The notes under the pieces are model-generated. The model was not told where the DNA came from. It did no database searches and saw only the letters and a list, made by a program, of their open reading frames with translations. From assembly GCA_024690965.1 (NCBI GenBank), contig JAILOG010000003.1:1-60111 (forward strand): a stretch of 60,111 nt of DNA, given 5' to 3'. The stretch's first letter is position 1. Each line of letters opens with the position of its first letter. A program made the translations under genes and the position numbers. Positions 1 to 8,686 of the stretch are shown piece after piece. Origin of the DNA: Clostridiales bacterium. Its GTDB lineage: Bacteria; Bacillota; Clostridia; Oscillospirales; Acutalibacteraceae.

Positions 1-1725
1 TCCACAAGCGGAGAAATGACAGACCAAGACTTCACATATGACGAGGAGCAGAAGCTTAATAAGAACGAGTATGAGAAGACAGGTTACTCATTCAGCGGTT
101 GGAAAGACGACGATGGCAACACTTATACTGATGAAGAAACCGTTAAAAACCTCACACCTGAGGACGGCGCGAAGATAACCCTTAAAGCCGATTGGACACC
201 GAATCAGTATAAAGTAACATTTGACCCCAACGGTCACGGAACACCCGACCCGACAGAGAAAACCGTAACATATGACGCGGCTTACGGCAAGTTAGCGGAG
301 ATCAGCGCGACAGGTTACACCTTCGGCGGCTGGTATATGACTAACGATTGTGTAGACGATGACCTTGTTGAGGCTACTACAATAGTTAAGACAGCAGGAG
401 ATCACACTCTGTACGCGAAGTGGACGCCTAACGAATACACTGTAATATTTGACGGCAACGGTTCCACAAGCGGAGAAATGACAGACCAAGACTTCACATA
501 TGACGAGGAGCAGAAGCTTAATAAGAACGAATATGAGAAGACAGGTTACTCATTCAGCGGTTGGAAAGACGACGATGGCAACACTTATACTGACGAAGAA
601 ACAATAAAGAACCTCACACCTGAGGACGGCGCGAAGATAACCCTTAAAGCCGATTGGACACCGAATCAGTATAAAGTAACATTTGACCCCAACGGCCACG
701 GAACACCGAGCATAGCATCTAAAACTGTTGTATTTGACAGCAAATACGGTGAGCTTGCAACGATAAGCGAAGTAGGATATGTATTCGGCGGCTGGTACCT
801 TAACGCGGAATGTACCGGAAACGCGATTACCGACCAGTCTATCGTAAAAACAGCAGGAGACCATACACTGTATGCTAAATGGACGTTAGACACATTCAAG
901 GTTATTTATGACGGTAACGACGGAACTATCGGCACCAAAGAGAGATACGAGAAGAACGCAGAGTTCAAGTCAATAGTTACTGTTGATACAAACGATTTTG
1001 AAAACACAGGATTTGTATTTATCGAGTGGAATACAAAGGCTGACGGTACAGGCACAGTATACGACGAATCTTCTACATTTGAAATGCCTGCACACGATGT
1101 AACGTTGTATGCACAGTGGGAGAAAGCCGGTTTCTACATCACATATAAGGGGAACGGCGGACTTGATAAGGACAACAAAGACACTGTGGAAAAACCGTAT
1201 GTAGCAAATATGCCTGCAGAAATAGCCAAGAATATGTTTGAAAGAAAGGACTACGTATTTATCGGATGGAGTACAGAGATAATAACGAAAGAAATTACAA
1301 ACATTAGTTCCTTGTATCAGCCCGGTGACCTTTATCTTGATGGTGAGTCGATCACACTGTATGCCGTTTGGAAGAAGATAGACGGCGGCGAATATATGGA
1401 CATAACCGATACCGATAAAAAGAACACAGATACAACAAATACAGATACTTCGTCCGATACCGCCACAGACAGCGGCATTGACACCGAATCAGATGAGCCT
1501 GTACCCAGCAAGCCTCTTTACGGTGACGTTGACTGCAACGGCAAGGTTACAATGGAAGACGTTGTAGCGTTGCAAAAGATTATGGCTAAGCTTGCAACAC
1601 ATGAACAGTACGGTGAAATGTCACGTATTAATTCAGACTGTGTACACGACGACGTAATTAATATGATGGATGTAACCGAGATCCAGAAATTCCTTGCGAA
1701 GCTTATCCCCGATCTTGATCCGTAA
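1..1725 (+). CDS. Secreted InlB-repeat surface protein with C-terminal dockerin (5' truncated)
   Basis: The reading frame is open from the first base, so the start and signal peptide lie outside the window. The visible 574 residues hold about six InlB B-repeat (Listeria-Bacteroides, Flg_new-like) units, each with a GYTFGGWY- or GYSFSGWK-like core and a LYAKW or LKADW end. A Thr/Asp/Ser linker (about residues 460-500) follows, then a type I dockerin with two EF-hand-like Asn/Asp loops (GDVDCNGKVTMEDV and a second copy near the C-terminus). Dockerins bind cohesins, so the protein is probably secreted and docked to a scaffoldin or the cell surface; no cohesin is seen here. The first two thirds contain a 462-bp tandem duplication. 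It is probably an adhesin or surface-assembled protein; the ligand cannot be told. Confidence 0.85.
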   Translation, partial: STSGEMTDQDFTYDEEQKLNKNEYEKTGYSFSGWKDDDGNTYTDEETVKNLTPEDGAKITLKADWTPNQYKVTFDPNGHGTPDPTEKTVTYDAAYGKLAEISATGYTFGGWYMTNDCVDDDLVEATTIVKTAGDHTLYAKWTPNEYTVIFDGNGSTSGEMTDQDFTYDEEQKLNKNEYEKTGYSFSGWKDDDGNTYTDEETIKNLTPEDGAKITLKADWTPNQYKVTFDPNGHGTPSIASKTVVFDSKYGELATISEVGYVFGGWYLNAECTGNAITDQSIVKTAGDHTLYAKWTLDTFKVIYDGNDGTIGTKERYEKNAEFKSIVTVDTNDFENTGFVFIEWNTKADGTGTVYDESSTFEMPAHDVTLYAQWEKAGFYITYKGNGGLDKDNKDTVEKPYVANMPAEIAKNMFERKDYVFIGWSTEIITKEITNISSLYQPGDLYLDGESITLYAVWKKIDGGEYMDITDTDKKNTDTTNTDTSSDTATDSGIDTESDEPVPSKPLYGDVDCNGKVTMEDVVALQKIMAKLATHEQYGEMSRINSDCVHDDVINMMDVTEIQKFLAKLIPDLDP

Positions 1726-1750
1726 TAAGTAAACAAAACTTAATAAACTT

Positions 1751-1785
1751 AAAAATTCCCGTCCTGTTTTCAGGGCGGGAATTTT
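1751..1785 (+). terminator. Rho-independent terminator after the dockerin gene
   Basis: The inverted repeat AAATTCCCG / CGGGAATTT, with an inner CCTG/CAGG pairing and a run of T, lies 26 bp after the stop codon. Confidence 0.85.
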
Positions 1786-1880
1786 GCCGAATATAATAAA
1801 TAATTCAAATTAACTATTGAATTATCCTTTAAAAAGTTGTAACATATATCTGTTATAAAACAAAAAGGTGGTAGATAAAA

Positions 1881-2447
1881 ATGAATATTATGGTAGAGAC
1901 ATCGGCACGTCACATCCATGTAACCCAAGAGGTATTTGAAAAATTATTCGGCAAAGACGCAACACTTACAAAGAAAAAAGATTTGTCTCAGCCAGGTCAG
2001 TATGCCTGCGAGGAAAAGGTAAAGGTTATAGGACCGAAAGGCGAAATGGCAATGTCTATTTTGGGACCTATGAGAGCCGACACACAGGTAGAGGTAGCGC
2101 TTACAGACGCGAGAAAGCTCGGCATAGCCGCACCGGTAAGAGAATCGGGAGATATAGAGGGAACACCCGGTTGTAAGCTTGAAGGACCCTGCGGCTCATG
2201 TGAGATAGATAAAGGCGTTATTGCCGCGAAAAGACATATTCACCTTACGCCTGCCGACGCGGAGAAATTCGGCGTAAGCGACAAGCAGTTGGTTTCTGTT
2301 GAAGTAGGCGGTGAAGGAAGAAAGCTTATTTTTGGTGATGTGGTTGTAAGAGTAAGCGAGAAATTTGCTCCCGCAATGCACATTGACACAGACGAATCAA
2401 ACGCTGCCGGACTTTGCGGCACTGTAGAGGGTAAAGTAATAATCTGA
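1881..2447 (+). CDS. pduL: Phosphate propanoyltransferase / phosphotransacetylase, PduL type
   Basis: PduL interconverts acyl-CoA and acyl phosphate (propanoyl or acetyl). The 188-residue protein has the two PduL half-domains. The zinc-binding histidine motifs SARHIHVT (near residue 10) and AKRHIHLTP (near residue 115) are both intact, as is the central SILGPMR segment. The ATG follows AAAAAGGTGG with good spacing. No microcompartment shell genes are nearby and no N-terminal encapsulation helix is evident, so it is more likely a cytosolic enzyme making acetyl phosphate for acetate formation. This is a common role in gut Clostridia that lack the classical Pta. It is a single-gene unit between two terminators. 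Confidence 0.9.
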   Translation: MNIMVETSARHIHVTQEVFEKLFGKDATLTKKKDLSQPGQYACEEKVKVIGPKGEMAMSILGPMRADTQVEVALTDARKLGIAAPVRESGDIEGTPGCKLEGPCGSCEIDKGVIAAKRHIHLTPADAEKFGVSDKQLVSVEVGGEGRKLIFGDVVVRVSEKFAPAMHIDTDESNAAGLCGTVEGKVII

Positions 2448-2463
2448 TTTAAATAAATTTCAG

Positions 2464-2508
2464 AAAAGCCAAAGGTAAGCTCTGTTTCGGAGTTTGCTTT
2501 TGGCTTTT
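2464..2508 (+). terminator. Terminator after pduL
   Basis: The long hairpin AAAAGCCAAA...TTTGGCTTTT sits 17 bp after the pduL stop and just before the ribosome binding site of the next gene. Confidence 0.8.
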
Positions 2509-2526
2509 GTATATAGGGAGGACGAT

Positions 2527-3333
2527 ATGGGTTTAAATAATTTAGATTTGGAAAAAATAAGAGACGGAATACTTCGTGACAGTATAATGAGCGACGAATT
2601 TCTCGGGTTTATGGAGGAGAATATGAAGCCGTATAATTCTCTTCTTGCTTATTACAGATGCGCCATTATGGAAATTGAGACGAAATTTAAGGTATTAAAC
2701 GAGCAGTTTTCCCTGCAATACGACAGAAACCCCATAGAGAGCATTAAATCAAGAATAAAATCCAACGAAAGCCTTATAAGAAAGATTCGCGACAGAAAGA
2801 TTCCCCTCACCCTGGAAGCCATAGAAGAAAATATAACGGATATTGCCGGAGTAAGGGTAATTTGCTCTTTCCCCGAGGACATATATATGCTTGCAGACTG
2901 CCTGCTTAACCAAGACGACATAGAGCTTATAAAGGAAAAGGATTATATAAAGAACCCAAAGCCCGGCGGATATCGCAGCCTTCATTTGATAGTTCAGGTC
3001 CCTATATTTTTACAAAACGAAAAGCGCAATATGAAAGTCGAGGTACAATTAAGGACGATAGCAATGGATTTTTGGGCAAGTCTTGAACACAAGCTGCGCT
3101 ACAAAAAGAATATACCCGAGAAACAGGCGCAGGAGCTTGCTTATGAGCTGAAACAATGCTCTGAGATAAGCTCACAGTTAGACGCCCGTATGCAGGAGAT
3201 ACGTAATCGCATAACCCTTGCGGAAAACGCTTACACGGAGAAAAAAGACGCTTATTCAAAAATTCCGTTGTTCAACTCCCCGTTTGGATTGCTTTCACAG
3301 CTAACATCAGACAGTGAAGAAAATGAAGAATAG
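2527..3333 (+). CDS. GTP pyrophosphokinase, small alarmone synthetase (RelQ/YjbM-like)
   Basis: This family makes (p)ppGpp from ATP and GTP/GDP as part of the stringent response. The 268-residue protein has a RelA/SpoT synthetase domain only; the HD hydrolase and the TGS/ACT domains are absent. The core contains DIAGVRVICSF and, further on, NPKPGGYRSLHLIVQ and VEVQLRTIAMDFWASLEHK, the typical substrate-binding segments. The C-terminus is helical and charged, as in RelQ/RelP proteins. The ATG at 2527 is preceded by AGGGAGG at 5 nt; an upstream in-frame TTG lacks such a site and would lie in the preceding terminator. It is monocistronic. Confidence 0.88.
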   Translation: MGLNNLDLEKIRDGILRDSIMSDEFLGFMEENMKPYNSLLAYYRCAIMEIETKFKVLNEQFSLQYDRNPIESIKSRIKSNESLIRKIRDRKIPLTLEAIEENITDIAGVRVICSFPEDIYMLADCLLNQDDIELIKEKDYIKNPKPGGYRSLHLIVQVPIFLQNEKRNMKVEVQLRTIAMDFWASLEHKLRYKKNIPEKQAQELAYELKQCSEISSQLDARMQEIRNRITLAENAYTEKKDAYSKIPLFNSPFGLLSQLTSDSEENEE

Positions 3334-3340
3334 TATACAA

Positions 3341-3394
3341 AAAACACACCGGCATATGTTAATACATTTTGTAATTATGCAAGGTGTGTTTTTG
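3341..3394 (+). terminator. Terminator after the alarmone synthetase
   Basis: AAAACACACC pairs with GGTGTGTTTT across a 33-nt loop and is followed by T residues. Confidence 0.7.
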
Positions 3395-3550
3395 TATTAT
3401 AAATTATGCAGAAAATATAAATACAAATAGTTAAAAAGTGTTAAAAAAGGGTTACAGCAGTAGATGGTGACACCAAAAAATCCGCTTATACAGCAGGTTT
3501 ATGCGTTTTGCGACAATAGATATTATTTTACTGAAAAAATCGTCAAACAC

Positions 3551-3579
3551 TTGACACATATTAAATTACAAATTGTAAT
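3551..3579 (+). promoter_or_regulatory. SigA-type promoter overlapping a palindrome
   Basis: TTGACA (3551-3556) and TGTAAT (3574-3579) are 17 bp apart. The palindrome AAATTACAA-A-TTGTAATTT runs through the spacer and the -10 box, so a repressor could act here. It lies about 265 bp upstream of the gene at 3845. Confidence 0.55.
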
Positions 3580-3612
3580 TTTAGGGTAAAAATCTGTAAC
3601 CCAAAGAGTGAT

Positions 3613-3705
3613 GTTGAAACATTATTAACAGTTTCAACATAGTTATCAACAGGAAAATCGCTTAAAACGGTATTTAAATCAACACTTTCAACATAGTTAT
3701 CAACA
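3613..3705 (+). repeat. Inverted repeat and two 20-bp direct repeats with DnaA-box-like 9-mers
   Basis: GTTGAAAC (3613-3620) is an exact inverted partner of GTTTCAAC (3631-3638). TTTCAACATAGTTATCAACA occurs at 3632-3651 and again, identical, at 3686-3705. Each copy ends in TTATCAACA, and TTATTAACA lies at 3622-3630. The rest of the 3395-3844 gap is AT-rich with no gene seen. Confidence 0.6.
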
Positions 3706-3844
3706 TATTTGCCTGTCTACTGATAGTATAAATATTATTTCACCTTTAAAATATTACAAATCGAATAGTAATTTTCAAATAAATGAATATAAATAAAAAT
3801 ACCTTCCAATCATAAATTTATAAGAAAAAGCTATGGAGGAATTT

Positions 3845-4111
3845 ATGATAAAAGGTATAAACAGACAGATAATAGAAATAACAAACACCGATAATATTTA
3901 TTATGAACGGGCTTTTCTTGTGGTAAGACCGGAATATAAAAGCGCTGATTATCACTTGCTGAAACGACAGGCAGAGGAGCTTGTATCGGGGTTTGGCGCG
4001 CCTTCGGTAATTAAAAAAACTCATATGATAGCTTATTGGGCAACAAGAATCATATTGTTTGCGGCGGCAGGTTCTGCCCTGACACTTTTAATTATGAGTT
4101 GTATTCATTAA
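3845..4111 (+). CDS. Small hypothetical protein with a C-terminal membrane anchor
   Basis: I do not recognise this 88-residue protein. The first 60 residues are soluble and mixed in charge (start MIKGINRQIIEITN). Residues about 65-86 form one hydrophobic helix, giving a tail-anchored layout with only a few residues outside. The start at 3845 is chosen because GGAGG lies 5 nt upstream. An ATG at 3833 overlaps that site and is unlikely. It may be cotranscribed with the DUF6512 gene that starts 58 bp downstream. The long 5' region with palindromes and repeats suggests regulation. Confidence 0.6.
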   Translation: MIKGINRQIIEITNTDNIYYERAFLVVRPEYKSADYHLLKRQAEELVSGFGAPSVIKKTHMIAYWATRIILFAAAGSALTLLIMSCIH

Positions 4112-4168
4112 TTCTTATAATTGTTCATATATTTTAACGGACATACTTTTTTGGAGCTGATCAAATAT

Positions 4169-4747
4169 ATGAACAAAACAAAATATAAATACTGTGAGCT
4201 TTTGGGAACAGCGTTTACACTTTTGATAGGTGTTATTCTGCAAAATTTGTATACGCTTGCCGCCGATGAACCGCTATCGCTTATTATCGCCTCGGTGAAC
4301 GGCAGCGTGTGGGAAAAGAGCAAGGTGTTTGCATTGCCGTACGCCGTGTGGGCAATTATTACATATGCAGTATCAAAACCCCGTTTTAAGGCTTTTTTTG
4401 TTGCTAAGACCGTGGGCGCATACAGCATGATAGCGTCTTGCATTGCTCTTAATTGCCTTGCAATAGGCATAAAAGGCACAAATTACGGCTTTGTTGAAGT
4501 GATTATCAATTTGGCTTCTGTAGCAACGGGATATATTGTTTCCTATAAAGCATACAGTTTTAATAAAGATGTATCAAATATTTTTATTCCTGCTGTTTTC
4601 GGTGTAGCGCTTTTTGTTGCCGCGTATTTTTGCTTTACGTTTTATCCTTCACATATAGAGATTTTTTATGATGACCGATTAAACGTTTACGGTATCCCGC
4701 GCACAACATATTACGGAGATTTATATCTTGATGTGATGTATGGATAG
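4169..4747 (+). CDS. DUF6512-like integral membrane protein
   Basis: The 192-residue protein starts MNKTKYKYCELLGTAF and has five to six hydrophobic helices. The segment IIASVNGSVWEKSKVFALPY near residue 45 and the C-terminal YPSHIEIFYDD...YGI resemble the DUF6512 family of small Firmicute membrane proteins with unknown function. GGAG lies 13 nt before the ATG at 4169, which is long but usable. Family assignment is from memory of the motif pattern. No catalytic residue can be named. Confidence 0.6.
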   Translation: MNKTKYKYCELLGTAFTLLIGVILQNLYTLAADEPLSLIIASVNGSVWEKSKVFALPYAVWAIITYAVSKPRFKAFFVAKTVGAYSMIASCIALNCLAIGIKGTNYGFVEVIINLASVATGYIVSYKAYSFNKDVSNIFIPAVFGVALFVAAYFCFTFYPSHIEIFYDDRLNVYGIPRTTYYGDLYLDVMYG

Positions 4748-4766
4748 TGTTATTATCCGGTTTTTC

Positions 4767-4811
4767 AGAGACAATTCCGCCGACTTCGTCAACAGGATTG
4801 TCTCTATTTTA
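4767..4811 (+). terminator. Terminator after the DUF6512-like gene
   Basis: AGAGACAAT pairs with ATTGTCTCT and is followed by ATTTTATT. Confidence 0.75.
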
Positions 4812-4830
4812 TTACCGAATAAATATGCAA

Positions 4831-5099
4831 AAAATTTATCGTGTGCAAAAAATATTGCGCTCAAAGAAAACTTTGAGCGCAAATCGGGTGCGGCGGCTCG
4901 CCGCTGGGATTAACTAATAATTGTGCAAAAGCCTTATCGCGTGCAAAAAAATCACGCCCAAAGAAAACTTAGAGCGCGAATCGGGTGCGGCGGCTCGCCG
5001 CTGATATTAACTAATTATTGTTCAAAAGCCTTATCGCGTGCAAAAAAAATCACGCTCAAAGAAAACTTTGAGCGCGAATTGGGTGCGGCGGCTCGCCGC

Positions 5100-5100
<1 letters not shown>
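4831..5100 (-). repeat. Three tandem 97-98 bp repeats, each with two hairpins, abutting tRNA-Thr
   Basis: The marker CGGCGGCTCGCCGCT recurs at 4891-4905, 4988-5002 and 5086-5100, giving periods of 97 and 98 bp. Read on the minus strand, each unit carries a GCGGCG/CGCCGC hairpin and then CGCTCAAAG-TTTT-CTTTGAGCG followed by a T run, which is a rho-independent terminator. The third unit touches the CCA end of tRNA-Thr, so the array is a chain of terminators behind that tRNA. The middle unit has diverged in the stem. No coding sequence is credible in this stretch. Confidence 0.8.
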
Positions 5101-5175
<75 letters not shown>

Positions 5176-5241
5176 AATATGCGCACTTTAACCGCAAGTG
5201 CCTGTATATAATACCACAGTGCTTTCTATATTTCAAGATTA

Positions 5242-5289
5242 TTTTCAAATTTATTAAAAATAATCTTTTCAAATTTATTAAAAATAATC
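5242..5289. repeat. Exact 24-bp tandem duplication, AT-rich
   Basis: The unit TTTTCAAATTTATTAAAA plus ATAATC occurs twice head to tail. With the preceding GATTA it forms a GATTATTTT/AAAATAATC hairpin. Confidence 0.8.
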
Positions 5290-5308
5290 TCCGCAAATGC
5301 CGTTTCAT

Positions 5309-5342
5309 AAAAAACAGACTGCACGTCTAAGGGTACAGTCTG
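5309..5342 (-). terminator. Terminator of udk
   Basis: On the minus strand CAGACTG...CAGTCTG is followed by six T residues, just after the udk stop codon. Confidence 0.8.
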
Positions 5343-5363
5343 CGATTATCGGTTTGTTATGTG

Positions 5364-6008
5364 TCAATCCGCTTCTTCATTTACAAATTCGGGCTTTTCT
5401 ACATGATTTTGTATACGCTGCATTATCATATCAAGAGCAACAAGATTGTAGCCGCCGTCAAGAACAATTATATCTGCATAGCGTTTTGTAGGCTCTACAA
5501 ATTGCTCGTGCATGGGCTTTACCGTTGTAAGATACTGATTAACGACCGACTCCAAGTTTCTTCCTCTCTGTTGAACGTCACGCATTATTCTGCGCAATAT
5601 TCTTACATCAGCGTCGGTATCTACAAATATCTTAATGTCCATCAAATCTCTTAGCCTTGGATCGTGGAACACGAGAATACCCTCTACAATAATGACCTTT
5701 GAGGGTTTTATTTCAACAGTTTCAGTCCCGCGGTTGTGTATTTTATAGTCATACACGGGGCACTGAACGCTCTGACCCGATTTGAGCTTGTTTATGTGGT
5801 CTATTACCAAATCTGTATCAAAAGCGTCGGGGTGGTCGTAGTTAAGCTTTGCGCGCTCTTCATAAGGCAGTTCGTAGTGGGCTTTGTAGTAGTTGTCGTA
5901 ATAAACAACGCTTATATCTCCGCTGAATTGCTTTACAATTCGCTTTAGCAGGGTCGTTTTGCCGCTTCCTGTGCCTCCGGCAATTCCTATTGTCATAACT
6001 TCCGACAT
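5364..6008 (-). CDS. udk: Uridine kinase
   Basis: This enzyme phosphorylates uridine and cytidine in pyrimidine salvage using GTP or ATP. The 214-residue protein is of normal length. The P-loop GGTGSGKTT lies at residues 11-19. VVYYDNYYKAHYELP, YDHPDAFD and CPVYDYKIHNR are the nucleoside-binding segments of the Udk/PRK family, and VIIVEGILVFHD marks the Walker B strand. RRIMRDVQQRGR is the usual lid segment. The ATG is preceded by GGAGG at 9 nt. The gene is monocistronic and ends at a strong terminator. Confidence 0.93.
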   Translation of the reverse strand: MSEVMTIGIAGGTGSGKTTLLKRIVKQFSGDISVVYYDNYYKAHYELPYEERAKLNYDHPDAFDTDLVIDHINKLKSGQSVQCPVYDYKIHNRGTETVEIKPSKVIIVEGILVFHDPRLRDLMDIKIFVDTDADVRILRRIMRDVQQRGRNLESVVNQYLTTVKPMHEQFVEPTKRYADIIVLDGGYNLVALDMIMQRIQNHVEKPEFVNEEAD

Positions 6009-6140
6009 AATATAATACCTCCGCTAAATTATTGTCGTCACTCAAGACCGCTTATATGTTACCACATTTTTATACCGCGTTCAATGATAATTTCAAAAAA
6101 ATAATATTTTGTCATATTTGTTACTTTACATAATAAAAAC

Positions 6141-6181
6141 TGCCGCCCAAGAACAACGCTTCTGTTTTTGGGCGGCAAAAT
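6141..6181 (-). terminator. Terminator after the NlpC/P60 gene
   Basis: GCCGCCCAA pairs with TTGGGCGGC and is followed on the minus strand by TTTTTATT. Confidence 0.85.
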
Positions 6182-6187
6182 AAAATA

Positions 6188-8116
6188 TTATCTTCTTATT
6201 ATTTTTTCACGTTTTGTGCTTCTTAAATTACGGTAATCCGAATAAGCGTTAGCTTTCAACTGTGTTTTTTTCATTTTATTTAGCATAATTACTATAACTA
6301 TCGTCATAAATATAATAACAGCCAGCAATATAAGTTTCACTGCGCTTTGAGCGCTCTTGTCCTTTAATACTACCGAGTCCCCGTTTATATAAGCCGCGCT
6401 CTCAAAAGCGTTTGCCGCAATTGTTTCGCTCATAACAACGTCATCATCATTTGCCTGCGCGCTTCTTGATAATTGCTCGTTTGTCAGTTTTTCAAGCAAC
6501 TGAGGTGTTACGTTGCCCGTCTGACTGAGCCCGTATCTCTTCTGAGCCGCCGTAACGGCAAGTCTTGTCGCGTCGTCAAAATATCCGCTCAAAAGCCCGT
6601 CGTAAAGGTCAAGCGCCATAAGTTTTATTTGCAGATCTTTTACATCATCTCCTATATAACCGACCTTGAGCATATCGTAATCGGGAGATTTGGGCGCTGT
6701 GGATGAATACAACGCGGATATCTGCTCAGATGTAAGATAATCTGTTTGAACTTCGCCTATTTGGTTTTGATAAATGTGCAATGCATCTAAAGTGTCGTCG
6801 TCAAATTCATCTGTAGGAGATCCAATAAGATAACGTAAATCTATAAGTCTTTGCTGTATGGCTCTGACGCTGTCACCTTTCATACCGTAAGATATGGTGC
6901 CCTCGTTTGGATTTGCCACGGCATATTCATCATATATCAAATCGCTTGTCAGGCTGTCTACAACACCTGTGCTGTAAAGTCCGTTCGCAGATTGAAATTG
7001 AGATACGGCGATTGCCGTAACTTCTCCGAAATACCCTGTGGGAGTATCGTAAAAATACCCCAATTCCTGAAGGCGTGTTTGTATATTCAATGTTTCGTCG
7101 CTGTAATCCCCGAGTGTAAGCTCGTTGAACTGATACATCGGCGCGTCATCGGCATAAACAGCTTTAAGCGTTTCCTCGTCTGCCACACCTGTTATATCAA
7201 GTGATGCCGCCTCTTGAAATTCGCAAACGGCGCTTTGTGTCACGCTGCCGTAAAAATCGGTTACGTCAGTGTCAAAGAATCCGAGAGTCTTAAGCCTTTT
7301 TTGAAGCTTTTCCACATCTTTGCCCATATATCCGTTGTATAAGGCGGTATATTTTGTGCCGGACGATTTGGTGCTCTTTGACGAGCTTTTAGAGCTGCTT
7401 TGAGGCTCTGTATATGTATAATCGTCGTTATTGTAGCTGTAATCCTCACTTGTGGAATCATTCTGATAAGAATAATTTGATGATACGTTTACGGAGGAAT
7501 AATCCGTTGCCAAATACGCGCTGTCATCGGGAGAATAATCGGATTTTCCGTATGCGTCAAATGTATAATAGCCGCCGTCTATCTCTCTTGTTGTGTTGGT
7601 TATGTATTCGCCGTTTTCGTAGTAATAGCTGTCTCCCTGAAATTTAACCCAACCTGTGTTAGGATAGCTTACACCGCTTACCTTGAACCAAGAGGTCCAG
7701 CTTTTTGTATATACGGATTGATAACAAACGCCGTAATATTCGTTTCTGGCGTCTACCGCCATTCCGCCGCCTACATAAACTCCTACGTGTCCCGGTTGAT
7801 AAAGTCCGAGTCCGTGTATGTTCGGTATGCCGTTATAAACATATCCCGATTCAGGCGACGATGCCAGCATACTTGTGCGAATCCCGCCTACGCCGTTATA
7901 TGTACAAATCAAACCCGAGCAGTCAACTGCCCCGGGAGAAGATCCCCCGTATACATAAGACCAACCCTGATAATACGCGTTCAGTGCGTGCGCGGCAAGC
8001 CCCACGCCTGTTGAATAATCTGCCGACGCGACAGGTATAAAACACGTTGACACTGCCAAAACAGAGGCAATGGTAACCACAATATATCTTTTGATTTTAA
8101 GCAATAATTTGTTCAT
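6188..8116 (-). CDS. Membrane-anchored NlpC/P60 cell wall hydrolase with four PG-binding repeats
   Basis: The product should cut peptide stems of peptidoglycan. The 642-residue protein has an N-terminal signal (about residues 1-32, ending PVASADY). Next comes an NlpC/P60 domain with the nucleophile region VDCSGLICTY (near 65) and the histidine region QPGHVGVYVGGG (near 107). A Ser/Tyr/Asp-rich linker (about 180-250) leads to four PG_binding_1-type repeats, each with a LQxRLxxLGF/Y core and a YFGxxT-like turn. A hydrophobic helix near 595-617 followed by KKMKKTQLK is a C-terminal membrane anchor, which is less common in this family. The third and fourth repeats are divergent. It is transcribed alone. 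Confidence 0.88.
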   Translation of the reverse strand: MNKLLLKIKRYIVVTIASVLAVSTCFIPVASADYSTGVGLAAHALNAYYQGWSYVYGGSSPGAVDCSGLICTYNGVGGIRTSMLASSPESGYVYNGIPNIHGLGLYQPGHVGVYVGGGMAVDARNEYYGVCYQSVYTKSWTSWFKVSGVSYPNTGWVKFQGDSYYYENGEYITNTTREIDGGYYTFDAYGKSDYSPDDSAYLATDYSSVNVSSNYSYQNDSTSEDYSYNNDDYTYTEPQSSSKSSSKSTKSSGTKYTALYNGYMGKDVEKLQKRLKTLGFFDTDVTDFYGSVTQSAVCEFQEAASLDITGVADEETLKAVYADDAPMYQFNELTLGDYSDETLNIQTRLQELGYFYDTPTGYFGEVTAIAVSQFQSANGLYSTGVVDSLTSDLIYDEYAVANPNEGTISYGMKGDSVRAIQQRLIDLRYLIGSPTDEFDDDTLDALHIYQNQIGEVQTDYLTSEQISALYSSTAPKSPDYDMLKVGYIGDDVKDLQIKLMALDLYDGLLSGYFDDATRLAVTAAQKRYGLSQTGNVTPQLLEKLTNEQLSRSAQANDDDVVMSETIAANAFESAAYINGDSVVLKDKSAQSAVKLILLAVIIFMTIVIVIMLNKMKKTQLKANAYSDYRNLRSTKREKIIRR

Positions 8117-8329
8117 GTAAAAGCTACTCTCCCTTTCCGACTATATACCTATTTGATGCCTTTTCGACATACAACCTTATCTTATTACAAGCTTGTTACA
8201 TTTTAGCATATTTTTGTAACTGTTTCAACCCCAAAATTCCTATTTTTGACATAAAAATACAAACTCAATAAGAAAACCCACATAACAGCTCGATTTTTGA
8301 AATAAACTTTTTTTCGGGAGTGATACATT

Positions 8330-8623
8330 TTGAAATGCCGCGTTACCGATCTGCGAAACAAAGAGGTCATATGCAGGTGCAACGGTGCAAAACTGGGATG
8401 TGTAGACGATGTTGAAATAGATATTAACACCGCCAGGCTGGTATCCATAGTTATCTTCGGCAGGCTGAAATTCTTCGGCATATTCGGACGATATGACGAC
8501 ATTGTAATATGTTGGGACAATATCGTGCTTATCGGTGAAGATACAATACTGGTGGACTGCAATCCCCCTCTTTCAACAAGAAAGAAGCGAAAAGTTCTGC
8601 CGTTTAAATTCTTTATTGTATAA
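8330..8623 (+). CDS. YlmC/YmxH family sporulation protein (PRC-barrel)
   Basis: The 97-residue protein reads KCRVTDLRNKEVICRCNGAKLGCVDDV and then IVIFGRLKFFGIFGRYDDIVI, the hallmark of the YlmC/YmxH PRC-barrel family found in spore-forming Firmicutes. The precise role is unknown; family members are under sporulation sigma factors in Bacillus. The start codon is TTG at 8330 with GGGAG 9 nt upstream. No ATG is available near the conserved N-terminus. It ends at a strong bidirectional terminator shared with rubrerythrin. Confidence 0.88.
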   Translation: MKCRVTDLRNKEVICRCNGAKLGCVDDVEIDINTARLVSIVIFGRLKFFGIFGRYDDIVICWDNIVLIGEDTILVDCNPPLSTRKKRKVLPFKFFIV

Positions 8624-8627
8624 AAAT

Positions 8628-8668
8628 ACTCCCGAGAGACTGTAAGCGTTTGTCTCTCGGGAGTTTTT
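8628..8668. terminator. Bidirectional terminator between ylmC and rubrerythrin
   Basis: ACTCCCGAGAGAC pairs perfectly with GTCTCTCGGGAGT. A T run follows on the plus strand, and A residues precede it for the minus strand. Confidence 0.9.
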
Positions 8669-8686
8669 CTGTCTTTTTAACAGTAA

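Noticed and set aside
3600-3705. Chromosomal origin oriC
   Set aside because: Only imperfect 9-mers are present, and dnaA and dnaN are absent. The rpmH block far away is not joined to dnaA either. Kept only as a DnaA-box-like cluster.
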